Part shown: one piece after another, positions 9,981-20,267 of the stretch
How the letters are laid out: every line of letters begins with the position of its first letter
Position numbering within the stretch: the stretch's first letter is position 1
Assembly (NCBI GenBank): GCA_009602725.1
Contig: WELB01000348.1
Location: 27,805 to 91,804 of the forward strand
Direction of reading: 5' to 3'
Origin: Spirogloea muscicola
Lineage: Eukaryota > Streptophyta > Zygnematophyceae > Spirogloeales > Spirogloeaceae
DNA length: 64,000 bases
The notes under the pieces: generated by a model
The model's database searches: none
Told to the model about the DNA's origin: nothing
The model's input: the letters and a program-made list of their open reading frames with translations, nothing else
Position numbers and translations under genes: made by a program

Positions 9981-11641
9981 TTAGATATTCTCTGCCCAAT
10001 CAGGTTCCATATTTCCTAGATCTGCTCTGTCTATAAGTAGGACTTCCTCCCTGTTCATGTCGCCCTGTATCGGAGCCAGCAGTCTGCCCCCATTTCTATT
10101 GTCTACATGTCCGATCTGATCATCGTCATCTACGCCCATAATTTCTGGATATATATCTGGGACTGCCTCCACATTCATGTCGATCTGACCTAGCGGGTAA
10201 TCCCCAATGTTGTCGTCCACTTCCTCCTGATCATTGTCATTGAAGCAATAATCAGGCTACAAGGCGGGAGGAGTGTTGTCCTGGATGCCCATCATGAGGG
10301 ATCGAGCCATCTGCAGACTTCGCAGAAGCAGTTGCATGAGCCCTTGCACACAACGATCAAATCGGTGTGCCCTGCTGTAGAGTCTTATCATCTTAAGACC
10401 ACGCTTGGCAAATGAGGGCAGTCTTACCTCCCCATCTGGAGCTGGGGCTGGGGCTCTGGCTGGGGCTGGGACTGGTTTTGGATGGTGGGCTGCCAGATTG
10501 TACTGGGGAGCATGCTCCTTCATGTTGTATACCTTGCACAGTGCTGTAGTGATCTACACATAAGTAGTTGAAAATGGAGGTGTCAGCCTAGCTTCGTGAT
10601 CAGCATGCATCACAGAACCAAAAGCAATGCAAAGACTGGGACCATAGAGCAATACTGGAATACTTGAGGGAATGGCTTGCCTTGCCAGGCATAGAGATCA
10701 GGTTGTTGTGTCATACTTGCATACATCTCAAGGAGGCGCAATCAATGTGGGCAAAAGAACAGCTGAGACATACATTTACACATACATAAGACTTACATCA
10801 GGTGCACGCTCGCCATTGTTAGCAGGCCCCCAGTTGACGTACTGCACCATCATCCAATCTGTTCTTCCTCTGAGAATTCGAGACTGTCCATGATAGTACT
10901 GTAGAACGGTCCTCTTTCCGATCAAATCCTTCTTGTTGTCTTTGATGTCCACCACTGTGCTGCAGTCCCTCCATGCCCCAATTATAGCGCCGCCTTCCCT
11001 TTCCCAAACCCGCCTGTCGATATTGCCTGGTGCTCCTCTCAAAGGGCTGAATACATGCTGGGGATGACTCCCATTGCATTCGTGATCGTGTTTTCTGGCG
11101 AAGATATCATATCCTGTCATGATTCCCTCAGAAGGTGCTACATGTGGGTACTTAGCAAACAAAATCTTTGTAGCAGCTTCCTAGCTTTATGGATCTCACA
11201 CACTTATGGCTGTCAGTACGCAAGCCACTTTGGTTAGACTGAGCCAGCAGCGTGTACATCATTGCAAGAGTCGGCTATGCATTACTGGCTGCCTCACTCC
11301 TAAGAGTACTGACAGTCAATACAAATCTTTCCGTTACAATGTATGCGTGGAAGAAGGCTGCGTCTACCGTCAAGGACCCCAAGGTTTGCAGGATGTCCGA
11401 TGTGCACGTCTATGTCAGGTACCAACCTAGTCTCCTGCTCAGTAACCTGGCCACGCCCGGCAATTCTTCTCCTCAAAAATAAGATAGCCTCAACATCTGT
11501 GGGTTCAAATGTCAGTCTCCACGAGCTGGACATTGGTATGCCTTGGTTGTCAAGATTCTGTTGGAGGTCCCGGTAAACATGGTGGCAACGCAGGCACGGC
11601 AATATTTGGGCCACCAAGCCAGGTGCTGGCTCTGCTTGCAT
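9981..11641 (-). pseudogene. CxxC-NAC-like gene, duplication copy 2 (splice-site decay)
   Basis: Paralogue of the gene at 234-1404. Exon 1 is 11641-11368 (CLRCHHVY, subdomain A RLTFEPTDVEAILFLRRR, subdomain B), phase 1. Exon 2 is about 11086-10797 (QHVFSPL, GKRTVLQYYHG, TDWMMVQYVNW). Exon 3 is 10553-10428 (subdomain E ALCKVY, then a proline-alanine tail, donor GAG|GTAAGA). Exon 4 is 10256-9981, 91 residues, strongly acidic (DDDDQ near its middle), resembling a transactivation tail. The exon 2 acceptor, cag|GT in copy 1, is cac|GA here with a one-base insertion, and no nearby AG restores phase. Exons 1, 3 and 4 are intact. It may be recently dead, or may use a splice site I cannot see. Confidence 0.65.
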
Positions 11642-12426
11642 CTGCACAGATGTTACGATTGCAGAGGTCGTAGAAGGGAACTCTTTCACGCATCTAGTCA
11701 GCCACTGCCGACATTGTGTGAAGCTATTTTCCCTTAGGCGGGCAAAGGAAATAAGAGTAGGTGACCGGCGATGGGCAACCGACAAGCAACAAACAAGGCG
11801 AGGGCTACCTTGAGCAGTTTGCTTCGCCCAGGACGCTCTCAAGTGTGGCGCTCGTTAGCTGCCTGGGACGCCGGCCCGACCAAGAGCTAGCTCTTCATCT
11901 ACCATCTTGGTATTCCGCGTGACAAGAGCGGTGCATGCAGACCGTCGCCTGCGAGCTGGTCAGCACGGAAGGACTTGGCAAGGTCAAGTGATGAATGCCG
12001 CCTGCTCAGTCCAAGGCCGCAACATTGTTCAGACGAGCTAGTGGACGCTCAGAGAGGCAGGATTGAGAGCAGAAGAACGGGCTATTGCAGCCCGGTGCTG
12101 GATGGCCAGAGTCATCTGATTTGGCCGCACCGTGGAAAGAGCACATCGGTCTTAGTAGCTCAGAGGACTCACCAGGGCAAGCAGGCTGCCCGCCGAGCTT
12201 GCCTCGCAGCGCTGGAGGGAAGCGGCGAGCGCTGGGCTCGCCGCGCGCCCGCTAGCTGCAGCGAGCGGCGGTGCAAGCGCTGGCGGCGGCCGTGGCGCCG
12301 CGGGCAGCGCTGCCGAGCATTGGCAACGGGGGGGCAAGGGCTGCTGGCTAGCTCGGCAGTGATGCCGGCTGCAAAGAGGACCGGGGAGGGGGTGTGGGTT
12401 GGGCAGTTTTGGGGGTGGGGTTCCTT

Positions 12427-12457
12427 TCCTAAACCCTAAACCCAATAATCTAAACCG
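12427..12457. repeat. Degenerate interstitial telomere-like repeat, copy 2
   Basis: Two good CCCTAAA units plus decayed ones, at the position equivalent to 2187-2224. Confidence 0.65.
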
Positions 12458-12584
12458 CAAATTCTCTATGCGCAATGCGGTCCCTGCTGTTCAAGCCGGC
12501 GCCGCAAGCCGGCAACGCGCTCCCTCGGCGCGGCAGCGTCGCAAGCTCGCCCACTGGCGACGCGCCGCCGGCAGTGCTTGGCAA

Positions 12585-12714
12585 CCTATCCTCAATGGGC
12601 GAGCCCTTCTCTCTGGCCCCTTCGTAGGTTGGCCCCTTCGAACCTTGTCAATTCTCTTCGGGCTGGCTTCACACAGCCCTTGCCCCCATTGGGAGAGCCA
12701 CTTCTTCTTGGCAA
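12585..12714 (+). mobile_element. 122-bp hairpin-repeat insertion with target-site duplication
   Basis: Copy 1 has an uninterrupted cttggcaa site at the equivalent position. Here that octamer occurs at both ends of an extra segment (12577-12584 and 12707-12714). The insert begins 'cctatcctcaatgggcgagcc' tail-first, contains the typical 'ccttgtcaattct' lead, a GGGCTGGC...CAGCCC hairpin and a 'cccattgggagagcc' tail, and ends in a pyrimidine-rich 'acttctt'. It encodes nothing. An empty site in one copy and a filled site with an 8-bp repeat in the other show that this short repeat family moves or has moved since the duplication. Confidence 0.8.
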
Positions 12715-13639
12715 GGCCCTCTCGGCACCGGCGGCGTCAGAGTGCCGAGCAGCAGACACGATGGGCCGACGCGCAGGGCGCGGGCCCAAGCCCGCTTCCC
12801 CCCCCCTGCGGCCCGCCCCTCCCGGACCCTGCCGACCGCGCCTGCCACGTGGAGCACAGCCGGCGGCTTTGCTGGCATCGGATCATGCGCCAGAAAAATG
12901 CAAGCCAGGTTAGCCAAGCCGGATGGCGGCACGTGGTCCACGCCGACAGCCAATAGCGAGCGCGCCAGGGAGCAGCACCGACACTGGCCGGCGCCACAGC
13001 CGCCGTGGGCACCATTCTCCCAGCTTCGTGACACAGCGAATCGTCGCGGTGCCGCCGTGGGGGGTGCTTGCAACGCAGATCCGGGCACAGAAGAAGTCGC
13101 ACTTTTGCTTCGCGCGGGCGGGGCCCTGCCGCCCAACTGCCGCCCACCCAGTGCGGGCCACGCCTGAATCCTTGACCTCCGTTCTGCTAAGAGCCGGAAT
13201 GGCGCTTGATCCGGCTCTCTGCTTCTCTTTGGTTAGCCAGGGCAGGCGGCAACAAGAGCTTTTTGATCACGCGCGCGGCTCTGTAATGAAGCCCCTCCGC
13301 CCTGCTGAACTACCGGCCGCCTGAATGACTCACCGGCACGCTACCAAAGCGGGACAGCGACTCCCGGCTCATTCTCTCGCGGCGAGGGGTCCCGTCACCG
13401 GGGCCAGAAGAAACAATTTAACGGACCGCTGCCGCGGGAGGCGGGCGCCACACAGCAGACGGCGACGACCTATTTGAGCACGACGCGCGCGTTCCGTAAA
13501 TACGCCTCTACTTAATTTGCCATGCGAGCCAGCTCTGGCTCTCAAAGCTGCTTCAACTGTTCCTGGGTTGGCCTCTCACAGGCGTTGCCTTATGTGGAAA
13601 GATTTGAATTGTTCTTTCTTCCTTTCTCGCTCCAGCCCG

Positions 13640-14150
13640 GCCGCCGGAGTTAGGCTAGCCACAGGTTAGCTAGGGCGGCTAGCCTCCTCGCGAACGTGCG
13701 TCGACGAGGAGGGCCGGGTCAACGGACCGCTGACCCGCGCAGGCGGGGCGCGGGTTGGAACGGCGGCGCCAGAGGCGCTGCTGGTAGGCGCCACGACGAT
13801 GCAGCCATTACCAAGAAGGGGCCGCCCATTACAAAGCGCCTTCCTCCCCAGTCGTGGCGCCCATCGGTAGCAGCTTCCAGCGCCGAGCGCCCCACCACTG
13901 CGGCCCCCACCGCCGCGCCGGGAAGCCGCCGTTGCCCGAGTCCGCGCGACTGCACCCTCCCCCCTCCGCGGATGGCCCGCCGAATGCGGTCGAGGTCCAG
14001 GGCGGTCGTGGCCATCGACATCGTCAAGTACCTGCCAAGCGCCACCGGCCACGACCTCGTCGCAGTACGCACTATCGAGCCTCACTTTGCAGCTGCACTT
14101 CTCAGCTCGTCTGTTTGTCCTTGGCTGGTGGCCGAGGCAAGAGTGTGGCG
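13640..14150. repeat. 0.5-kb GC-rich dispersed repeat, copy in segmental copy 2
   Basis: Near-identical to 3300-3760 and diverged from 9400-9800. The plus frame again keeps VVAIDIVKYLP and TGHDLVAVR. Confidence 0.6.
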
Positions 14151-14385
14151 CTGATGCCCTTGAAAGCCTTCTGTGTCCAAGGCTGGGCTTCGCACCATCT
14201 CGGCCTCGTGACCTGGCATGTGCAAGATTTGCTTAGCTCCTGAAAAGAATTGTGTGCACAGCGCGCAGCATTGATATTGTTCATGTTAGGGCCTGCACAT
14301 TCAGCACTGGTTGAGTCATGATTTCAGCGGATGTGGGTGAATCAATCGATCAACCCGCTTACCACATCCTGGCTTCACTTGACAG

Positions 14386-15885
14386 CTCATCTTGGTCATT
14401 ACTGAGGCTGGCGCCGAAATCATGGAGGCTTGGAAGTCCACTGCAGGTGTATGCAGGAAAGCAGAGTGTCTGCAGCGAGCTGCGCTGCAAGCAATCACCA
14501 CTGTCAAGCATTGTTCGTGTAGCATAAGTGACCTAGATACTGTCTTATCCTTCAGCAAACTCACAACAAGCATCCTTGACCTGGACCACGAATGCAACAA
14601 TATTCTTCGGGTCAGTTTGTGCCTTGCCTGGCCAAAATTCAAGCAAGCATTGCTGTTCTCCTCCACCTTTGTTGACAGATTTGCGATTGTGCTAGGAGTC
14701 TTCCTGGACAATCTATCTCAAAGCGAGGTTCTCGACCGTTTTGTTACCTGCCTTACTTTGCTCCGCTCTGCTCCAGGCTCTTCAGACCCGACAAAGTATG
14801 TCAACAATCCATTGCTTGCCAAAGCAGAAGTCTGACATTCTATTGTGGGCTGCAATGCTGCAGGCTTGGTTTCCCTGTCTATGCACTTAGGCAGGCTTAA
14901 GTATCGCCCATGACAGGTTTGAGATTCAGTACAAAGAGACAGTCCAGATGCTGAACAAGAGATGCTTAAGGAGTAGTCACTGACACGACCTATGATGTTG
15001 GCTAGCTATGAGCTTATGAGCATATCTCGTGACTTGAGCTTATTCTGTTTGATGGGCGTCGGAGCTAGTATTGACTAGACTTACGACGTCTCTCAATACT
15101 CTAGAGAGTGTCAGCTGCCTATTAGCAGCTGCTTGCAGATGTAATCATCACCCACAAGTAAATGATTTCCCGCCTAGCAATTGTACCCACTCTTGGAAAG
15201 TTTGTCCATTGACAATGTCAGCACAACTCAAGAACGATGGCCACGAGCAAGTGATTTCTTCATGAGCTACTACATGCTTCTATGGAGCTTGCGAGTCATC
15301 CAATCTCCTGCAACCAGTGAACCTGCTAAGACGACCAAGATAGTGCACGATGACATAACATGTGTCAGACAGCTGTCACGACCAACATCTGTTCAGCACA
15401 GCAGTGGCCATCCTTACACATACGGAAGGTATGGCAGAATGTACTCGTCCACTTGATTGGAGGTCCCTCTCCCTCGCTTTGGCTCACCTGACTTCCTATG
15501 CCTGACACGAGAGTATGTGAGAGGTCCTGTTTGCCCAGCCTGCGGCTCCGCATAGTGTAGATGCACTCCGATATCCCTCCTTATGCAAGTGGCTCGCTTG
15601 CACAGCCGCCCCTGAAGAAAAGCAGCCGACTGTTTCATACTAATTGTCGATGATGTGGACGGTCTTCTGAGACAGGTCCCACTTTTCAGGTCTTCATTCC
15701 TGGGAATGTTCCGTTCTAATGAGCACAACAGGCTCATGCATGAATTGACTCATTTTGACCTTGAATGGGGTGTAAAAGGGGTGGAAGGAAGGGGACCATT
15801 GTTGACACACAGAGGAACTTTGTCGAGGATCACTGTTCCCAGTGACTATCAGGCTGAAATGATGCATGGGGGATACAAGCTCTAA
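14386..15885 (+). CDS. Unidentified multi-exon gene G, copy 2
   Basis: Segments equivalent to those at 3997-5500. Segment a starts at 14386 after acceptor gacag and is open to a one-base insertion near 14828, where copy 1 is intact. Segment b is about 15181-15428 with donor GAAG|GTATGG. Segment c is about 15640-15885 and is intact here: it contains VDGLLRQVPLF, LTHFDLEWGVKG and SDYQAEMMHGGYKL* as the probable C-terminus. So segment a is whole only in copy 1 and segment c only in copy 2. I do not recognise the family. There is no visible signal peptide or membrane segment in segment c. It could be a pseudogene pair or contain unrecognised introns. Confidence 0.4.
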
Positions 15886-16379
15886 GGCGACTAGGACACT
15901 AAAGTGGGGAATACTAAGATTATGGAAGGACAACATGCTAATAGGCGTAGATTGGAGATGGAGGCTGGAGGATGGGGGCTATTCGACAGCTGCAGCTAAG
16001 GTGAGGTTCACCTCTCGCAGGCTCATTGACTTGCAGTCAAGATTGGCTTTATAGTCACTCTTCGATCAGTGAACGAGGGACGTGTTTGCAACTAATCTCT
16101 GAGCAAGCGTGCAGGTAGGCAAAAATTGAAAGCCGTTCAATCGGAAGCTCCATATTCAGAGATCGGTGTAGGAGCCTTTGTGGGGCTTTTATGAGAGTTG
16201 GGGGTATCCTTTGCAGGCAGCTAGAGGTTGTGAAAGCAGTGAGTGCTTCACTGAGCACAGTAACTCCCTTAGCCTCCTCTACACAGGCATCGCATCCAGC
16301 AACTGCTCACCCGTCATCCCACCATGGGAGCAGTCTTCTCGGCAAGCCCATCTCTGGTAAGCTCACAAATAAACTCTAT

Positions 16380-16711
16380 GGAGGATGCCAATTGTATTTC
16401 CAAGGTAAGAGGTGTCCAGCGCTAGAAGCCTGCACACTAGCATTCCACTTGCCTTCATCGATGTGCGTATTATGGAAGGGTGTGAAAGTCCAGCATCGAC
16501 CTACATTGCTGGCTACGCAGTAAGTAGTGCAAGGAAGTGATGTTTACTTTGTCTATCCCCTCTTCAATCACCTCCTACCAGTCGCAATCGACATCTTTGG
16601 TTGCATATATCCTCGTTTCCATACCCGTCGAGAGTATACTAAGTAATGGAAGACGTAAGGATGTGCCTTGAGCTGAGTTGGGCTTGCCAGCAGCACGTTC
16701 TTCTTTCTTGC
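16380..16711 (+). mobile_element. LINE 3' fragment, copy 2, cut by duplication boundary
   Basis: Same element as 6000-6486, but lacking everything after 'ttctttcttgc'. The missing end (about 155 bp in copy 1) includes the terminal stop region, so the junction at 16711 is a rearrangement point and not the element's own end. Confidence 0.6.
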
Positions 16712-16735
16712 ACCTACTGTTGATACAGACAAGTG

Positions 16736-17711
16736 ATGCTTCAAGGAAGAGCTCACTGTCTAGGCGTGTATGCTTTCGACTGCAGGGCAAATGGATGTGT
16801 TGAACTTCAGACAAGCCCAAGCGGTGCAGGGACCCGCGCAGAACATGATTACACCATTGACGCCAATAAGCTAGTGCTTACTGATAGCGTGGGATCTGTA
16901 AGGAACAACCTTGCCAGCGGGAAAGTATTGGCAGCCGACCTGGTCCTCATGTTCCTCTCAGCCACTTGCAGAGCCGAGGAGATTCCCCGGGAGGTCTTAG
17001 CACTGGCCTATCGCCTCCGAAGAAGCATGAAGGTTGCGTTTATCCTGCCTAAGATGGACTCTTGGATACAGGGCCTCTGGAAAGAACCTGGGTGAGTTAT
17101 TTATTCGTCAAGTTTTCAGGCCGTGTGTCTACTTGCCAATGATGCATTAACACACATGCTCTGCTATAAACTCTGTGCAAGTGCTGTGCAAGCGTGACAT
17201 TTGAGCCTTACGACACTGACGCAGGGTCCTAAGCATGTGCATGCTGATGTGCACATTTCTTGGCTTTGCACGTCGCTCATTTGACTGCGGACGATAACCC
17301 GCCATTCTGTGAACCGCGTTGTGGTAGTAATTACTTTATTATCAAGACAGCTGATGCTGCTCAAAGTTTTGCAGACAAATACCCGATGGAGAAGTTGTTC
17401 TTGCACGTGCCCACAATACAATTGCTAACGATCTTGTGACCAAGCTAGAGACCAGTGTGGAGGAGAGCGTCACAAGCTGCGACATTGAGATTGCGCCAGA
17501 CTTGCTGGACTATATGGATCTGCAGAGATGTCTCAAAAAGGCACAATTGAAGAGATTCTCAGCACTTCGGTGCTTCTTCAGCCAAAAGAATTATGACATT
17601 GAAAATGAGTGCTTCCCTTACTTGATGCTGCTTGTCATGGAAAATGCAATGGCACGGGAGCGCAAGGCTCTCCTTGACTTGATCTGCGACAATGAGTGTT
17701 GTGAACACTAG
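16736..17711 (+). CDS. Unidentified two-exon gene H
   Basis: Exon 1 is 16736-17091 from an ATG to donor CTGG|GTGAGT. The intron is 17092-17374, ending ttttgcag. Exon 2 is 17375-17711, ending in a TAG. The join is phase 2 and keeps one frame, giving 230 residues. Exon 2 looks mostly helical and charged (KLETSVEESV, LQRCLKKAQLKRF, MENAMARERKALLDL) and ends CDNECCEH*. I see no signal peptide, membrane span or family motif. An acceptor (gatacag) just before 16730 means the first exon could be internal and the true start further left, lost at the duplication junction at 16711. The gene is not in duplication copy 1. Confidence 0.6.
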
Positions 17712-19430
17712 CAGTATGAAACAGCAGGTTGCATTCTAGTAAAGAAAATCAGAGTCTGCTGTTCACACAAAGAGTGTCAACCCCGATTGAGTGAGTGTTG
17801 CACGCTAAGCAACTGATAATGTGTAGGCAAATTACCATGTGCACCTCCTGAATCTCGAAGGGTGGAGCCTACGCTCTGAAACCTGCATCTTGAATCCCTG
17901 AATCCCGACAACCTCCATGCCTCAAGGCCCACTCTGTTGGGCGAGGCCAGACTGCTGACACTTATTGCTGCAATCAGAATGAGGAGGGCAAAGGCAAGGT
18001 CGTCTTCAACAACCTTACTGATTCACCGTGGCATCTGACTACTAGTATGTGAAGCTGTGTGGTTGTCATACAGCAAAGTCATGGTTCCAATGGCAATGCG
18101 ACAAGAGGAAAGGGAACTAGGTCACAGAAACACGGTCTGTCACAAATTACAGCGGCTTGTGTGGCATGTGCAACCGTCAAAGTTGGTGATTTGCACCACA
18201 AATGGAAGATGCTGCAGAGTGTTGCGTGGTGGTATGGTTGAAGCACCTGCTCTGTCGTAATGGGCTCTGCCTCTGAGCACTAAGTTGATTCCTCCTTGCT
18301 GTAGTATGTCAGAGCACAGTCTTCTGCTTCCGCTTCCTGGCTAGCTGAAGGCATAGTCATTGCACATGCCGGTACACCCTTGCACTTGGTCTTCACATTT
18401 TAGGTTCTGCAAACTGCTATACTTTTGTAAGCATCTCAATGATGGCGACACTGCTTTGCTTTGTAAGCATCTCAATGATGGCGACGAATGCCCATAGAAA
18501 GCAGTGTCACGAGTACTCAACTCGCCTTGCCCGCGAGCGTGTGTCTAGTCTAAGAGATAGACAAAGAATACAGGATCCATCCAAGCAGTCAAGCTCCGGC
18601 CAGCACGAAATACTTCCCCTGGAGGTAAGCATTAAAGGCTCTTGTTAGTCCTTCGGTGACAGTTGCACACAAAAATCAGAGCCTACGAAGGATCTCCACA
18701 GCACCTTTTGAAGGACGCCTTGAACATTGCCAATGTAAGCGGCCGTCACACGCCATGGTGCTACAAGGGCCCAGCACCAGTGCAAATGGCAGCTGGTGAC
18801 GCGCTTAGCGTTTATCCTCACTTTCACCCAACCGGGTTCTGGCTGGCTGCAGGAAACACCCCGTGGTCAATCTGGCATCTGCATTGGCTGCAAGTCCGCC
18901 AAATATAATCAGACGATCGTCGTTCTTTATCTTCACCTTACACCGTGTTCAGTAACTCCTTGATCACATTCGTGTGCAAGTCTTCGACACCCGCCCACAG
19001 CCTGGTCGCTGATAGTTTTGAGTCGCTGATTGCCTGATGCTGAAGAAGTGCTGATGCCGTCACGGTGCCAAGCCGGTGCTTATACCCCTTACTACGAATT
19101 AATTTGTAGTCCCCTTCCTACCCCTCCCACTACCAGCCTTTCCTCCTCCTGGATCCTTCTTCCTTCTTTATTATGCTCAGGGCTTAGCTTGTGTAGCCCC
19201 AGTATTCGCACTAGCTTCTGCCTGTCTTGACTTGATGTAGCCTCCCTGCCAATTTTTGCGCATCACGTGCCTTCTCTCTTCTCCTACCCGGTGCTCAAAG
19301 GATGCTTTCGGTCATACTTCACCTTTCCTCTGGGTGCAGGCACAGAGGTCAACACTAAGCGAGCTCGTCTTGGCAGGCGGCAAATTGTGCTAGCAACCTT
19401 TGATCATTGCAAGCAAATATGCATTTTCAA
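17712..19430. other. Intergenic region, no gene recognised
   Basis: Moderate GC, no recurrent repeat and no frame with a family motif. A 27-base direct repeat (cttttgtaagcatctcaatgatggcgac type) occurs twice at about 18422-18485. Some frames of about 80 codons (for example around 18663-18908, plus) lack support. Confidence 0.4.
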
Positions 19431-19439
19431 AGTCGGCGG

Positions 19440-19900
19440 TAGGTCTATACCGCCGACTTAGCCTGCCGACCATTCTTGCATCCTCCTGGAAGGTCACTTC
19501 CCTGAAGATGGTGATCCTCTTGGTTGCCCGGGACCAGAGTCTATAGCTTTATCCTGCTACCCTACAAGGATATATTTCTCAGCTCTGGCCTCCAACTTGG
19601 GAATGTCATGCCTCAGCACATATGCTGGGCACCCAAAAACTCTGAGGAAGGAGACATCTGGCTTCCGACTGGTCCATTTTACCTCAAGAGTCTTGTTTTC
19701 TTGGAGGGCCTTGGTTGGGGACCTGTTATTCACCAATGCTGCTGTTTGCAGAGCTTCAGCCCACAGTCCTTGCTCCAGTTGCTTCTCCTGAAGCATGCAC
19801 CTCACTCTCCACAAGGGTGCGATTTATCCTCTCAGCCAGTCCATTCTGCTGAGGGAGGAAGGGGACTGACCTTTGGTGTGTCACCCCTTCGCTCTAGAGC
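19440..19900 (-). mobile_element. Ty1/copia retrotransposon integrase relic
   Basis: The minus strand encodes pieces of a Copia integrase: QQNGLAERINRTLVE near 19850-19810, then ALVNNRSPTKAL, KPDVSFLRVFGCPAYV and KYILVG in the frame 19814-19557, then YRLWSRATK and FREVTFQED near 19540-19470. Frame changes near 19815 and 19555 show it is dead. No LTR, gag or reverse transcriptase was found nearby, so it is an internal fragment about 0.45 kb long. Confidence 0.85.
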
Positions 19901-20102
19901 CACCTCTCCAGGCTCAGACTGCAGAACGCGCCTCCAATCTGTCCTCGCAGCTTTGAGTGTCTCTGCAGTGTTTTGTAGTGTAGTCCTTTTTCCGGCTCCT
20001 CTTTCTTTGGCTTTGGACATTGTCCATTCTTGTTTGGGCTGGCTTTGGCTCTTCCCTATGGGCGAGCACTTTCTCTTTTCCTTTTAGGCCCCTCCGTCAC
20101 TT
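19900..20102. repeat. Hairpin repeat copy next to Copia relic
   Basis: A copy with lead 'ttgtccattct', GGGCTGGC and tail 'tatgggcgagc' lies at about 20020-20070. The rest is unassigned. Confidence 0.45.
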
Positions 20103-20267
20103 GGCCCCTTCGAACCTTTGTCAATTCTTTTCGGGCTGGCTTCTCACAGCCCTTGCCCCCATTGGGAGAGCCACTTTCTTTCGTTGAAAAGAAGAAGTGG
20201 CACTCCCAATGGGGGCAAGGGCTGTGAGAAGCCAGCCCGAAAAGAGTTGACAAGGTTCGAAGGGGCC
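20103..20267. repeat. Near-perfect palindrome of two hairpin repeats
   Basis: Arms 20103-20180 and 20192-20267 are reverse complements with only a few differences, around an 11-base spacer. Each arm runs from 'ggccccttcgaacc' through the GGGCTGGC...CAGCCC hairpin to the 'cccattgggagagcc' tail, so two full repeats are joined tail to tail. Confidence 0.85.

Larger units (their letters stand above)
11642..13640. other. GC-rich block, copy 2, no convincing gene
   Basis: Equivalent of 1405-3300. Long open frames on both strands reflect composition, and their translations are not conserved in frame between the two segmental copies, as expected for non-coding DNA. It includes a mobile insertion and a telomere-like patch, described separately. 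Confidence 0.5.
10192..16711. repeat. Segmental duplication, copy 2
   Basis: Matches 1-6330 in order and orientation (see that entry). Copy 2 carries a 130-bp mobile insertion at 12585-12714 that is absent from copy 1. Its right end at 16711 cuts through a LINE fragment and abuts gene H. The left boundary is unknown because copy 1 starts outside the window; the sequence to 9981 holds the end of the NAC-like gene. Confidence 0.93.
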
